Positions 1-8,048 are shown, numbered from the stretch's first letter. The stretch is DNA of 12,666 bases from 0-14-3-00-62-12 sp034440555 (GCA_034440555.1 JAWXCG010000104.1:1-12666); one strand, 5' to 3'. Notes: a model not told the origin generated them from the letters alone. Numbers and translations are program-made.

Positions 1-1106
1 TCCTGAAGCGCGTGCAGGCGGGCTTCGGAATTGAGCGCAGTACGTGCCATGACGGCTTGCAAACGGTCGCGGAATTCGCAGACCGTGGCCAGCGACGGAC
101 GATGCGCTACCCAGTCGTTGAGGCGCTTGCGCATGTCCTCATTCAGCCAACGACCATTGTTTGCAAGCGCATTGCGCAAACGGCGCGACAGACGCTCGCG
201 GGTAGCGCCGGCCTGGGCCATTTCCTCGCGCAGCACCGGCACGATCACTTCGCGGAAGTAGCGCTTGCTCACGTCAAAGCGCGCGACTACGACCGCCTTG
301 AGGGTGTCGGTGTCGGGCAGCACAATGTTGGGGCGCTGCGCCAAAGACGGGGCGACGCGCAGAACCTTGGCCAAGCCCAACCTTTCAAACACGCGGATCG
401 CCACCCAGCCGATGTCGACCTCATATTTGCGCAGCGCGAACTTGGCGCTGCTCGGAAAGGCATGATGGTTGTTGTGTAACTCTTCGCCGCCGATCACCAG
501 GCCCCACGGCGTAAGATTGGTCGAGCAGTCGTCGGTTTCGAAATTGCGATAACCCCACCAGTGGCCGAGCCCGTTGACCACGCCTGCGGCCATGATGGGA
601 ATCCACAGCATCTGCACTGCCCAGATGGCGACGCCAACAAAACCGAATAGGGCGAAATTGATAAAAAACATCAGGCTCGGACCCCAGGCATTGTGCGCGG
701 CGTAGAGCTTGCGCTCGATCCAGTCATCACTGAGGCCGACGCTGTACTGCATGACCATTTCCCGATCCTTGCGCGCCTGCTGGTACAGCACCACGCCGTG
801 AATCACCACGTTCCAGATACCGTGTGCAACCGGGCTATGCGGATCTTCTTCGGTCTCGACCTTGGCGTGATGCTTGCGGTGAATTGCAGCCCATTCGCGG
901 GTGATCATTGCCGTGGTAAGCCAGGCCCAGAAACGAAAAAAATGCGCCAGCAACGGATGGAAATCCACTGCTCGATGCGCGGCCGATCGATGCAGAAACA
1001 GCGTGACCGAGAAGATGGTCAACTGGGTCACCACCAGGAAGTAAGTGAGCATCAGCCAGGTTGGGGATTGTGTCCAACCGTGGGCGAGGAAATCCAGAAG
1101 GCTCAT
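1..1106 (-). CDS. Membrane fatty acid desaturase (DesB-like), 3' end cut by window edge
   Basis: Probable acyl-lipid or acyl-CoA desaturase of the inner membrane, inserting a double bond into fatty acyl chains with a di-iron centre. All three histidine boxes are visible: HRSAAH at residues 39-44, HRKHH at 76-80 and HNNHH at 211-215, plus the conserved GHWWGYRNFE at 181-190. Hydrophobic stretches lie at about 18-40 and 143-180. After the catalytic domain comes a charged helical tail of more than 100 residues, which I recall as normal for the DesB-like branch (about 390-400 aa). The 368 codons seen contain no stop, so perhaps 25-35 residues are missing off the left edge. The ATG at 1106 was chosen because GGAG sits 6 nt upstream; the frame is open further upstream but has no ATG with a good ribosome site. 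It is divergent from the sigma gene. Substrate and double-bond position cannot be read from sequence. The family is certain; the DesB assignment is from memory of similar sequences. Confidence 0.93.
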   Translation of the reverse strand, partial: MSLLDFLAHGWTQSPTWLMLTYFLVVTQLTIFSVTLFLHRSAAHRAVDFHPLLAHFFRFWAWLTTAMITREWAAIHRKHHAKVETEEDPHSPVAHGIWNVVIHGVVLYQQARKDREMVMQYSVGLSDDWIERKLYAAHNAWGPSLMFFINFALFGFVGVAIWAVQMLWIPIMAAGVVNGLGHWWGYRNFETDDCSTNLTPWGLVIGGEELHNNHHAFPSSAKFALRKYEVDIGWVAIRVFERLGLAKVLRVAPSLAQRPNIVLPDTDTLKAVVVARFDVSKRYFREVIVPVLREEMAQAGATRERLSRRLRNALANNGRWLNEDMRKRLNDWVAHRPSLATVCEFRDRLQAVMARTALNSEARLHALQ

Positions 1107-1228
1107 GCGCTGCTCCGAAGCAATGCCCTCATTATCCGGGTTGTCGATGAACAGCGTCCACTGTACGCACAAGTACGGAAGTCGACCGCGGACTAAACCC
1201 GCGCGCCCATTTGCGCATCAGATGTCGC

Positions 1229-1822
1229 ATGATGCTCGCCATGACCTCTTTTGAATCGCACGATCCGCCAGCGCCTGTCCTGGCCGAGGCGGGCACCGAT
1301 TTTGCTTTGGTGCGACAAGCGGCGGCGGGTGATGTGGCAGCCTTTGAACGCATTTATCGGGCGCATTCACGGCGTGTGTACGCCACGATCCTGCGCTTGA
1401 TGGGCGGTGATCGCGGCCGCGCTGAGGACCTCACCCAGGAAGCCTTCGTGCGCGTTTGGCAGAAGTTGTCCGAGTTCCGCTTCGAAAGCGCTTTTGGTAC
1501 CTGGCTGCATCGACTCGCAGTCAATGTCGCCCTGATGGCATTGCGTGCCGACCGGGCGCAGCCACGGGCCGACCACGATATCGACGATGAAGGCTTGTTC
1601 ATCGCCGATGCTCGACCGTCAGCGCCGGATGCGCGGATCGATCTGGAGGCACTGATTCCGCGGCTGCCACCGCGTGCTCGCGCCGTCTTGCTGTTGCATG
1701 ACATCGAGGGTTGGCAGCACGATGAGATCGGCCGCGAACTGGGCATGGCGGTCGGCACATCCAAGGCACAACTGCATCGTGCACGTGGATTGCTGCGTAG
1801 CTGGATGGGTGCGTCATCGTGA
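1229..1822 (+). CDS. ECF (RpoE-type) RNA polymerase sigma factor
   Basis: An extracytoplasmic-function sigma factor of 197 aa that would redirect RNA polymerase to a small envelope-related regulon. Region 2 spans about residues 24-106, with the typical DLTQEAFVRVW at 67-77 for core binding and -10 recognition. Region 4 spans about 139-192, with LPPRARAVLLLHD followed by a helix-turn-helix at about 163-188 (DEIGRELGM, then GTSKAQLHRAR). Region 3 is absent, as in ECF factors. The start is uncertain: in-frame ATGs lie at 1229, 1232 and 1241 and a TTG at 1211, none with a clear Shine-Dalgarno. The stop TGA at 1820-1822 overlaps a GTG at 1819, and a membrane anti-sigma-like gene follows, so control by sequestration at the membrane is inferred. 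I did not find a convincing autoregulatory promoter in the 122 bp shared with the desaturase gene. Confidence 0.93.
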   Translation: MMLAMTSFESHDPPAPVLAEAGTDFALVRQAAAGDVAAFERIYRAHSRRVYATILRLMGGDRGRAEDLTQEAFVRVWQKLSEFRFESAFGTWLHRLAVNVALMALRADRAQPRADHDIDDEGLFIADARPSAPDARIDLEALIPRLPPRARAVLLLHDIEGWQHDEIGRELGMAVGTSKAQLHRARGLLRSWMGASS

Positions 1823-1971
1823 GCACCAAGGTGATCGGCACTACAGTCCTGAGTAACGCAGTCCTGAGCAACACAGTCCTGAGCAACACAGGCATGGGCA
1901 ACACAGGTATGGACAACACAGTCAAAAGCAACACGGTTGTCAGCAAAACAGTCTTGAGGACATGGTCATGA
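1819..1971 (+). CDS. Possible 50-aa pentapeptide-repeat small protein or coupling ORF
   Basis: A GTG-started frame of 50 codons fills the space between the sigma and anti-sigma genes. Its GTG overlaps the sigma stop (GTGA at 1819-1822) and its TGA overlaps the anti-sigma start (ATGA at 1968-1971), so each successive frame is shifted by -1. Residues 9-48 are eight five-residue repeats around a TVLSN consensus, degenerating towards the end (TGMGN, TVKSN, TVVSK). GGATGGG lies 9 nt upstream of the GTG, a moderate ribosome site. The repeat does not match the A(D/N)LXX rule of the pentapeptide-repeat family, and there is no signal peptide or membrane segment. It could be a real small protein, a leader whose translation couples sigma to anti-sigma synthesis, or merely an open frame created by 15-bp expansion. 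The overlaps favour translation; the repeat origin weakens the case for a functional product. Confidence 0.35.
   Translation: MSTKVIGTTVLSNAVLSNTVLSNTGMGNTGMDNTVKSNTVVSKTVLRTWS
1841..1960 (+). repeat. 15-bp tandem repeat array, eight units
   Basis: Eight consecutive 15-bp units fit the consensus acacagtcctgagca. Units 2 and 3 are nearly identical, and later units diverge (acacaggcatgggca, acacggttgtcagca). Weaker periodicity reaches back to the TGAGC at 1820, which overlaps the sigma stop codon, and the last unit contains the ribosome site of the next gene. TGAGC also recurs at the anti-sigma start, so the array probably grew by slippage from an original short overlap of the two genes. Because 15 is a multiple of three, unit gain or loss would keep the reading frame. 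Confidence 0.9.
1956..1960 (+). promoter_or_regulatory. Ribosome binding site fixing the anti-sigma start at 1968
   Basis: GAGGA lies 7 nt before the ATG at 1968 but only 1 nt before the other in-frame ATG at 1962. It therefore supports 1968, the ATG that overlaps the stop of the repeat ORF. The site is part of the last 15-bp unit and looks like a mutated copy of the repeat's ctgagca segment. Confidence 0.6.
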
Positions 1972-2474
1972 GCGAACTTGAATATCGGCGCGCACTGAAA
2001 GCGTTGCCACGCGAGATCGACCCGGAGCGGGACCTGTGGTCCGGCATCGCTGCGCGCATCGATCAGCCTGCGGCAGCGGTGAGCAGCCGGCCGCGATGGT
2101 TGAGTTTCGCCATTGCCGCCGGATTGACCTGTGCTGGTCTGGCTCTTGGCTGGCGCCTGGCGTTACTGCCGGACGACTCCGCACAATCGCTGACCGTGCG
2201 TTCTGCCGCGACCTCGCCCTGGGTATTGCGTGAAGCCGGCCTGCTCAGGGCCGACTTGAATGCGGCGCTGACCGCAGGTGATGGTCCCGAGAGGTACGAA
2301 ATCGCGCGAACGCCGAACCGGGTGTTGAGCGCTTCGCTCAGGGAACTGGACAGTGCCGAAAGCGAACTCGATCAAGCTTTGCGGCAAAATCCGGACAGCA
2401 CGTTTCTGCTCGATCGCATGCGCAGCGTGCAACAAAAGAAGGCTCGTCTGACTTTGCGGGCGCTGGCCGCCTGA
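1968..2474 (+). CDS. Anti-sigma-factor-like single-pass membrane protein
   Basis: A 168-aa protein that probably holds the upstream ECF sigma factor inactive at the inner membrane. The N-terminal 43 residues are polar and probably cytoplasmic and contain RDLWSGIAARI at 21-31, a pattern I associate with anti-sigma proteins of this group. A single membrane helix runs from about 44 to 66 (WLSFAIAAGLTCAGLALGW region). The rest is predicted periplasmic and ends in a charged, leucine-rich segment (about 121-168) likely to form helices. The HxxxCxxC zinc-binding motif of ZAS-type anti-sigma factors is absent, so binding to sigma must use another fold. The assignment rests on position, topology and resemblance, not on a diagnostic motif. 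The start at 1968 follows from the ribosome site. The DUF4097 gene begins 41 bp after the stop, so one operon is likely. Confidence 0.72.
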   Translation: MSELEYRRALKALPREIDPERDLWSGIAARIDQPAAAVSSRPRWLSFAIAAGLTCAGLALGWRLALLPDDSAQSLTVRSAATSPWVLREAGLLRADLNAALTAGDGPERYEIARTPNRVLSASLRELDSAESELDQALRQNPDSTFLLDRMRSVQQKKARLTLRALAA

Positions 2475-2515
2475 TCAATGCAACATTGTCGAAACCAAAA
2501 TATTCAGGAATCAGC

Positions 2516-3427
2516 ATGAACCAACGTCTTCTTTTTAGCGGTGTCCTCATTGCCCTGGTGCAGGGTGCTGCGTTTGCGGCCGAACCGATCAAGGCGGTAG
2601 CCAAACCGATCGACCCGCGCGGCACCGTAGAAGTCAGCAATATTCGCGGCCGGATCAAGGTGAGCGGGTGGACGCGCAGCATGGTGGCGGTGACCGGAAC
2701 GCTTGGCGCGGATACGCGGCTGATCTTTGAGGGTGCAGGCAATCGGATGGTGGTTCGTGCCGAACGCATCAGCAAGGGAAATACCGGTTGGCTGAATTGG
2801 GGTGGTTCGGGCCCCAACGAAGACACGCTGCTGCAAGTGCACGTGCCACTGGGCGCTTCATTGGAACTTGAGGCTGTCAGCGCCGATATCGATGTGCTGG
2901 GTATCAAGTCCAGCGATCGCCTGCAGGTGGAGACGGTGAGCGGCGATGTAAATCTGCAAGCCAGCACCGACAAATTGGATATTTCCAGCGTCAGCGGCGA
3001 TGTCATTTTCGCGGGTCGTGCAGAACGCGCGGAAGCCGAATCGGTGAGCGGTGATTTGCGCCTGCGCGGCATCGATGGCGAACTTTCCGTCGATACCGTG
3101 TCGGGTGAGGCCAATGTTGCGGATAGCCGACTGCGCCAGATCGATAGCGGTTCGGTTTCCGGCGATCTGGACTTCGATGTCGAACTGGTCGGCAATGCCA
3201 ATGTCGATGTCGAAACGATGAGCGGCGAGATCACATTGAGCCTGCCGGCAAGTCTCAGCGCCACGATTGATGCCGAGACGTTCAGTGGCTCGCTGCACGC
3301 TGATTTCCCGGTGCAGATCATTGACGAGGCCGGCCCGGGGTCATCAATGCGCGGCAAACTCGGCGCTGGCGATGCACGCATCCAGTTGGAGTCTTTCAGC
3401 GGTGATATCCGGGTGCGCAAACACTGA
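2516..3427 (+). CDS. Exported DUF4097 beta-strand-repeat protein
   Basis: A 303-aa exported protein with a signal peptide at residues 1-21 (MNQRLLFSG start, cleavage near AFA/AEP). The mature protein is a series of short beta-strand repeats in which an SGD, SGE or SGS turn recurs eight times about every 20-25 residues: VETVSGDV, ISSVSGDV, AESVSGDL, VDTVSGEA, GSVSGDL, VETMSGEI, AETFSGSL and LESFSGDI. This is the hallmark of the DUF4097 (putative adhesin-like) family, expected to fold as a right-handed beta-helix or stacked sheet in the periplasm or at the cell surface. Its molecular role is not known. AGGAA lies 5 nt before the ATG at 2516, which beats the upstream TTG at 2486. As last gene of the sigma/anti-sigma cluster it may be both target and envelope output of that switch, which is inference from position. 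Confidence 0.9.
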   Translation: MNQRLLFSGVLIALVQGAAFAAEPIKAVAKPIDPRGTVEVSNIRGRIKVSGWTRSMVAVTGTLGADTRLIFEGAGNRMVVRAERISKGNTGWLNWGGSGPNEDTLLQVHVPLGASLELEAVSADIDVLGIKSSDRLQVETVSGDVNLQASTDKLDISSVSGDVIFAGRAERAEAESVSGDLRLRGIDGELSVDTVSGEANVADSRLRQIDSGSVSGDLDFDVELVGNANVDVETMSGEITLSLPASLSATIDAETFSGSLHADFPVQIIDEAGPGSSMRGKLGAGDARIQLESFSGDIRVRKH

Positions 3428-3798
3428 GCAGATTGTGGCTGATTCCCACTTGGACATACAGGGAAGTCGCGAGCCACGGGCAATCTGATGCGACCGGTTG
3501 GGTCGGCGCCGTGCTTCCGGGTCGCCAGCTTAAGCCGACCCGAATAGGGATGCCGCGTTGCTTGTCGTTGAACCGGCACCCATTGCACACGCGCAAGTCG
3601 GTTTTGCGTGACCGCCCGATCGCCGCCATGACCATCGGATCACGCCGAGTTGACGAGGTTCTGCGATGATGCATGCTGCTGACCGGTGGCGCGACGAGAT
3701 TCGTAGCCATCACGCCCCGCCGATCGACGCGCGCACAGACTGTTGATTCCATGCCGCGCTGGTCGCGATTGTCGTCAATCGATCAGGAATGCGACCGG
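3428..3798. other. 371-bp gap without a convincing gene
   Basis: No frame here has both a credible start and a recognisable protein. The 78-codon frame at 3433-3669 has an arginine-rich, low-complexity composition and no ribosome site. The one clear structure is an inverted repeat, GGGTCGGC at 3500-3507 against GCCGACCC at 3534-3541, with a 26-nt loop and no following T-run; it could be a weak terminator for the sigma cluster or an operator. The promoter of the efflux operon must lie in this stretch, but I cannot point to it with confidence. Confidence 0.5.
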
Positions 3799-4884
3799 AT
3801 GAGTTTTGCACTGCGCCACATGCTGCCCCTGATCGGAGCCATCGCAATGCTGTCGGCCTGCGCCGGCAAGAAGGATTCGGTCGCGGCCAAGTCGCCGCCG
3901 ATCACGGTCACCACCGTCGCCGCTGCATTGAAGCCGTGGAGCGACAGCATCGAAGCATTGGGCACGGCTCAAGCGAATGAGTCGGTAATGGTTACCGCCA
4001 AAGTGACGGAGACCGTGGTGCGGGTAAAATTCGAAGATGGCGATCTGGTCGAAGCCGGCCAAGTGCTGGTTGATCTTTCTGGCCGGGCCGAGCTGGCAGG
4101 CCTGGACGAAGCCGCGGCCGCCTATCGCGAAGCCGAGCAGCAATTACGGCGCCAGCAGCAATTGACCGAACAAAAGCTGGTTCCGGCCAGCCAACTGGAC
4201 ACACAGCGCGCCACTGTGGAAACAGCCAGGGCGCGACTGGATGCGACTCGCGCGCGGCTTTCGGATCGCGTGATCACTGCGCCGTTTGCCGGCGTGCTGG
4301 GATTTAGACGCGTCAGTCCGGGCACTTTGGTCACACCTGGAACCACGATTGCCAGTCTCGACGACACCAGCGTGATCAAGCTGGAATTTTCCGTGCCCGA
4401 GCTCTATCTCGCGTCGCTGGCGCCTGGGCAAAAAATCACCGCGCTCAGCGCTGCATATCCGGGCACCGAGTTTTCCGGCGTGCTGCGCACCATTGATTCG
4501 CGCGTCGATCCGGTTACGCGCGCAGTTGGGGTTCGTGCCGAAATTCCCAATCCTGATCGCGCCCTGCGCGCAGGCATGCTGTTGACGGTGCGCATTTTTC
4601 AACCGGAGCGCCAGGCCATCGTGATTCCAGAGATCGCCATTGTTCAGATCGCACGTGAGGCCTACGTGTTCCGCGTCGACGCCAAAAACACAGTGGAACG
4701 CGTGTCAGTTCGGCTGGGCCAGCGACGTTCGGGTGAGGTCGAGGTGCTGACCGGGTTGATCGTCGGCGAACGGATCGTGGTGGATGGCACCGGCAAGCTG
4801 CGCCCGGGAGCACTGATCAGGGACGTTGCGCCGCCGACTGCTGCAACGCCGAACGTTGCGCCCGTGTCCAGCACCACGAACTGA
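3799..4884 (+). CDS. RND efflux membrane fusion (periplasmic adaptor) lipoprotein
   Basis: The adaptor of a tripartite RND efflux pump, 361 aa, bridging the inner-membrane pump to an outer-membrane channel. The N-terminus is a lipoprotein signal with lipobox LSAC, giving a lipidated Cys at residue 21. The lipoyl-like domain is split in two (about 63-94 with FEDGDLVEAGQVLVDLSG, and about 157-190 with APFAGVLGFR), separated by an alpha-helical hairpin rich in E, Q and R at about 98-156. A beta-barrel domain and a C-terminal membrane-proximal domain follow (AGMLLTVRIF, then a GERIVVDG segment). The frame is open upstream to 3673, but the ATG at 3799 gives the lipoprotein signal and has AGGA 10 nt upstream, so it was chosen. 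The pump gene starts 23 bp after the stop, so the two are co-transcribed. No TolC-type gene is adjacent; the pump probably borrows one encoded elsewhere. Confidence 0.94.
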   Translation: MSFALRHMLPLIGAIAMLSACAGKKDSVAAKSPPITVTTVAAALKPWSDSIEALGTAQANESVMVTAKVTETVVRVKFEDGDLVEAGQVLVDLSGRAELAGLDEAAAAYREAEQQLRRQQQLTEQKLVPASQLDTQRATVETARARLDATRARLSDRVITAPFAGVLGFRRVSPGTLVTPGTTIASLDDTSVIKLEFSVPELYLASLAPGQKITALSAAYPGTEFSGVLRTIDSRVDPVTRAVGVRAEIPNPDRALRAGMLLTVRIFQPERQAIVIPEIAIVQIAREAYVFRVDAKNTVERVSVRLGQRRSGEVEVLTGLIVGERIVVDGTGKLRPGALIRDVAPPTAATPNVAPVSSTTN

Positions 4885-4907
4885 CCGACACTTCGGGGAG
4901 AGCGATG

Positions 4908-7900
4908 ATGAATCTGTCGGAGATCTCGATCAAACGCCCGGTGTTCGCCGCCGTGATGAGCCTGCTGCTGGTAGTGCTCGGGGTGATCGCGTTTACCCGA
5001 CTCACACTGCGTGAACTGCCCAAGATCGATCCACCGGTAGTTTCGGTCAGCGTCAGTTACCCCGGCGCATCGGCCGGTGTCGTCGAAACCCGAGTCACTC
5101 AGTTGCTGGAAGATGCAGTCAGCGGCATCGAAGGAATCGAGCTGATTGATTCGCGCAGCCGCAATGGCGAGGGCAGTGTGAATCTCGAGTTTTCATTGAG
5201 CCGCGATATCGAAGCGGCCGCGAATGACGTGCGCGACGCGGTCAGCCGTATTCTTGATCGACTGCCGTTGGAAGCCGATGCGCCGCGCGTTGAGAAAGTA
5301 GAGAGCGACGCCGAGGTCATCATCTGGTTGAACATGAACTCGACTGAGCTGGACACTTTGCAGCTGAGTGATTTCGCCGAGCGCTACGTGGTCGATCGGC
5401 TGTCCAGCATCGATGGCGTCGCTCAGGTCCGCATCGGCGGGCAACAACGCTATTCAATGCGCATCTGGCTTGACCGCGAGGCGCTAGCTGCGCGCAATCT
5501 GACCGTCAACGATGTTGAATCGGCGCTGCGCCGCGAAAACATCGAGCTGCCTGCGGGCAGTATCGAATCGCAGACGCGTGATTTCACCTTGCGCGTTGCG
5601 CGTGGCTATCAAGACGCCGAGGACTTTGCCCAAATCACACTGAAGAAGGGTGCGGATGGTTACCTGGTGCGGCTGGGCGATGTCGCCAAGGTTGAACGCG
5701 GTTCGTCGGAGCGGCGCGCGTACTTTCGGGGCAACGGTCAGCCCAATGTCGGACTCGGCATCATCAAGACATCTACCGCCAACAGTCTGGATGTGGCCAA
5801 GGCAGTGAAGGCAGAACTGCCGGTGATTCAGCAATCACTGCCGGCGGGCACACGCATTTTTGTCGCTTTCGATTCCACCACATTTATCGACGTGGCGGTG
5901 CAGCGCGTGTACATGACGCTGATTGAATCGGTGGTGCTGGTACTGGTGGTGATCTATCTGTTCCTTGGCAGCCTGCGCGCCGCGCTGATTCCGGCGGTAA
6001 CCGTGCCGGTGTGTCTGATCACTGCCTTTATTGCGCTGTGGGCGTTCGGCTTCACCATCAATCTGCTCACTTTGCTGGCACTGGTGCTTTGCATCGGGCT
6101 GGTGGTTGACGACGCCATCGTGGTACTCGAAAACGTGCAGCGGCGCGCTGATCTTGGCGAACCGCCGCTGGTCGCAGCGCGTCGCGGTACGGCGCAGGTC
6201 ACCTTTGCGGTGATTGCAACCACGGCGGTGTTGGCTTCAGTGTTCCTGCCCGTGGGGTTGATGGAGGGCAACACCGGGCGTCTGTTCCGCGAGCTGTCAG
6301 TGGCACTCGCCGGAGCAGTGATCATCTCTGCTTTTGTAGCGCTGACGCTGACACCGATGATGTGTTCCAAACTGATCCGGGCGCACACGCAGCCAAAGGG
6401 ATTCAACGCCTGGGTGCAATCGCACCTGCTCGCTTTAGGCAACGGCTATCGTCGCCAGGTGACGCGGATAGTCGCGCAATCAAGGAAGACCATGATTGCG
6501 GCCATCGCTGTCGTGGTGGTGGTGTGCGTTGGCTTGATCCTGTTGCTGCAAAGCGTTCTGCCCAAAGAGCTGGCTCCGCCCGAAGACCGTGGTGCCTTCT
6601 TCGTCTCCGTGGTCGGCCCTGAAGGTGCAGGCTACGACTACACCGTCGAACAGATCCAGCAGGTCGAGCAGATACTGCTCAAGTATGTCGGTGACGGTCA
6701 GCCTATCGACCGCGTCAACACGCGGGTGCCGGGTGGCTTCGGTCAGGGCGGAGAAATGCACACGGGCCAGGTGATTGCGCTGCTCAAATCGTGGACCGAG
6801 CGCAGCGTGAGCACCGCCGAAGTGGTGGATAAAGTGCGGGCTGATCTTGCCGCACTGCCGGGCGTTCGCGCCTTTCCGCAGATACGCTCCGGACTGGTGC
6901 GCAGCAGTGGTGGTCAGCCGGTGCAGATTGTGCTGGGCGGACCCAATTACGAAGAGCTGGCACAGTGGCGCGATCGCATGCTGGAACGCATGGAGAAAAA
7001 TCCGGGATTGTTCGCCACCGACTCGGACTACAAGGAAACGCGCCCGCAGCTGCGCGTTGAAATAGACCATAGCCGGGCGGCCGATCTTGGCGTCTCGGTG
7101 GACGAAGTTGGGCGCACGCTGGAAACCATGATGGGTGCGCGTCGTGTCACCACTTATGTCGAAGATGGTGAAGAGTACGACGTGATCCTGCAGGCGCAGC
7201 GCGACAATCGGGCGGCGCCTTCAGACATCAATAATTTGTATGTGCGCTCTGCCAGCAGCGGCACTCTGGTGCCGTTGACCAGTCTGGTGACGCTGACCGA
7301 GTTGGCCGAGCCCGGACAGTTCAATCGCTTCAATCGCTTTCGCGCCATAACCTTGTCGGCGGGGCTGGCCCCGGGCTACACGCTTGGGCAGGCGCTTGAT
7401 TGGGTGCGCGACGTGGCCAAAGAAGAGCTGCCAGAGCGCGCGCAGATTGACTACAAGGGCGACTCGCGTGAGTACCGCAGCGCGGGCAGTGCGATCGTGT
7501 TTACGTTTGCCATGGCGCTGCTGATCGTATTCCTGGTGCTGGCCGCGCAATTCGAAAGCTTCCTGCATCCAGTGGTCATCATGCTGACTGTGCCGCTGGC
7601 GGTTGCCGGGGCTTTCATCGGTCTGTTCCTGTCTGGCGGCTCGGTCAATCTGTTCAGTCAGATCGGCATCGTCATGCTGGTCGGGCTCGCTGCCAAGAAC
7701 GGGATTCTCATCGTCGAGTTTGCCAATCAATTACGCGATGCGGGCATGACGATTGCGGAAGCCATAGTCGAATCCGCCGCGGTGCGCATGCGGCCGATCC
7801 TGATGACCTCGATCGCCACCATCATGGGAGCGGTGCCATTGGTGTTGGCCGGTGGCCCAGGTTCGGCGAGTCGCGCAACGATTGGCGTTGTGGTTATTTC

Positions 7901-8048
7901 TGGCGTGGCCTTCTCGACTGCGCTTTCGCTGCTTGTGGTGCCGGCCTTCTACGCGCTGATCGCGCCGTACACGCGTTCACCGGAAGCACTTTCGCGCAGG
8001 CTTGAACAGCTGGAACGCGATACGCCGGCGGCTGGCGGGCATGCCTGA
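4908..8048 (+). CDS. RND-family (HAE-1 type) multidrug efflux pump, inner membrane
   Basis: A 1046-aa AcrB-family proton-driven exporter, full length for the family. The pattern is classical: TM1 near the N-terminus (IKRPVFAAVMSLLLVVLGVI), a large periplasmic loop, TM2-6 at about 335-490, a second loop, and TM8-12 at about 860-1025. Proton-relay residues are present: the Asp pair D401-D402 in GLVVDDAIVVLEN (TM4) and K930 in AAKNGILIVEF (TM10). The family motif FDSTTFIDVAV precedes TM2. Substrates cannot be predicted from sequence. The HAE-1 (drug) branch is favoured over the metal branch because TM4 carries a DD pair rather than the metal-pump signature. Tandem ATGs lie at 4905 and 4908; GGGGAG at 4895-4900 is 7 nt from the second and 4 nt from the first, so 4908 is preferred. 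It forms an operon with the adaptor upstream. A broken GST gene follows 89 bp later. Confidence 0.95.
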   Translation: MNLSEISIKRPVFAAVMSLLLVVLGVIAFTRLTLRELPKIDPPVVSVSVSYPGASAGVVETRVTQLLEDAVSGIEGIELIDSRSRNGEGSVNLEFSLSRDIEAAANDVRDAVSRILDRLPLEADAPRVEKVESDAEVIIWLNMNSTELDTLQLSDFAERYVVDRLSSIDGVAQVRIGGQQRYSMRIWLDREALAARNLTVNDVESALRRENIELPAGSIESQTRDFTLRVARGYQDAEDFAQITLKKGADGYLVRLGDVAKVERGSSERRAYFRGNGQPNVGLGIIKTSTANSLDVAKAVKAELPVIQQSLPAGTRIFVAFDSTTFIDVAVQRVYMTLIESVVLVLVVIYLFLGSLRAALIPAVTVPVCLITAFIALWAFGFTINLLTLLALVLCIGLVVDDAIVVLENVQRRADLGEPPLVAARRGTAQVTFAVIATTAVLASVFLPVGLMEGNTGRLFRELSVALAGAVIISAFVALTLTPMMCSKLIRAHTQPKGFNAWVQSHLLALGNGYRRQVTRIVAQSRKTMIAAIAVVVVVCVGLILLLQSVLPKELAPPEDRGAFFVSVVGPEGAGYDYTVEQIQQVEQILLKYVGDGQPIDRVNTRVPGGFGQGGEMHTGQVIALLKSWTERSVSTAEVVDKVRADLAALPGVRAFPQIRSGLVRSSGGQPVQIVLGGPNYEELAQWRDRMLERMEKNPGLFATDSDYKETRPQLRVEIDHSRAADLGVSVDEVGRTLETMMGARRVTTYVEDGEEYDVILQAQRDNRAAPSDINNLYVRSASSGTLVPLTSLVTLTELAEPGQFNRFNRFRAITLSAGLAPGYTLGQALDWVRDVAKEELPERAQIDYKGDSREYRSAGSAIVFTFAMALLIVFLVLAAQFESFLHPVVIMLTVPLAVAGAFIGLFLSGGSVNLFSQIGIVMLVGLAAKNGILIVEFANQLRDAGMTIAEAIVESAAVRMRPILMTSIATIMGAVPLVLAGGPGSASRATIGVVVISGVAFSTALSLLVVPAFYALIAPYTRSPEALSRRLEQLERDTPAAGGHA

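Noticed and set aside
12..479. A 155-codon plus-strand frame at the left edge
   Set aside because: It is antisense to the desaturase, whose minus-strand reading contains all the histidine boxes.
1599..1946. A minus-strand 115-codon frame with LLRTV-type repeats over the sigma/repeat junction
   Set aside because: The repeats follow from the 15-bp array, which is periodic in every frame. Two thirds of it lies opposite sigma region 4, and it lacks the gene overlaps that support the plus-strand frame.
1841..1960. Possible CRISPR array
   Set aside because: Units are 15 bp, directly adjacent with no spacers, and degenerate. No cas gene is present.
1819..1971. Membership of the pentapeptide-repeat (A(D/N)LXX) protein family
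   Set aside because: The five-residue period matches, but the repeats lack the central Leu/Phe preceded by Asn/Asp and a small residue at the required positions, so no beta-helix of that type is expected.
2338..3588. A 416-codon open frame on the minus strand covering the DUF4097 gene
   Set aside because: It lies opposite a gene with a signal peptide and clear family repeats. Its translation is rich in Ser, Pro and Arg without domains, typical of an antisense frame in GC-rich DNA.
3433..3669. A 78-codon frame in the gap before the efflux operon
   Set aside because: No ribosome site, no recognisable motif, and a composition like random GC-rich translation.
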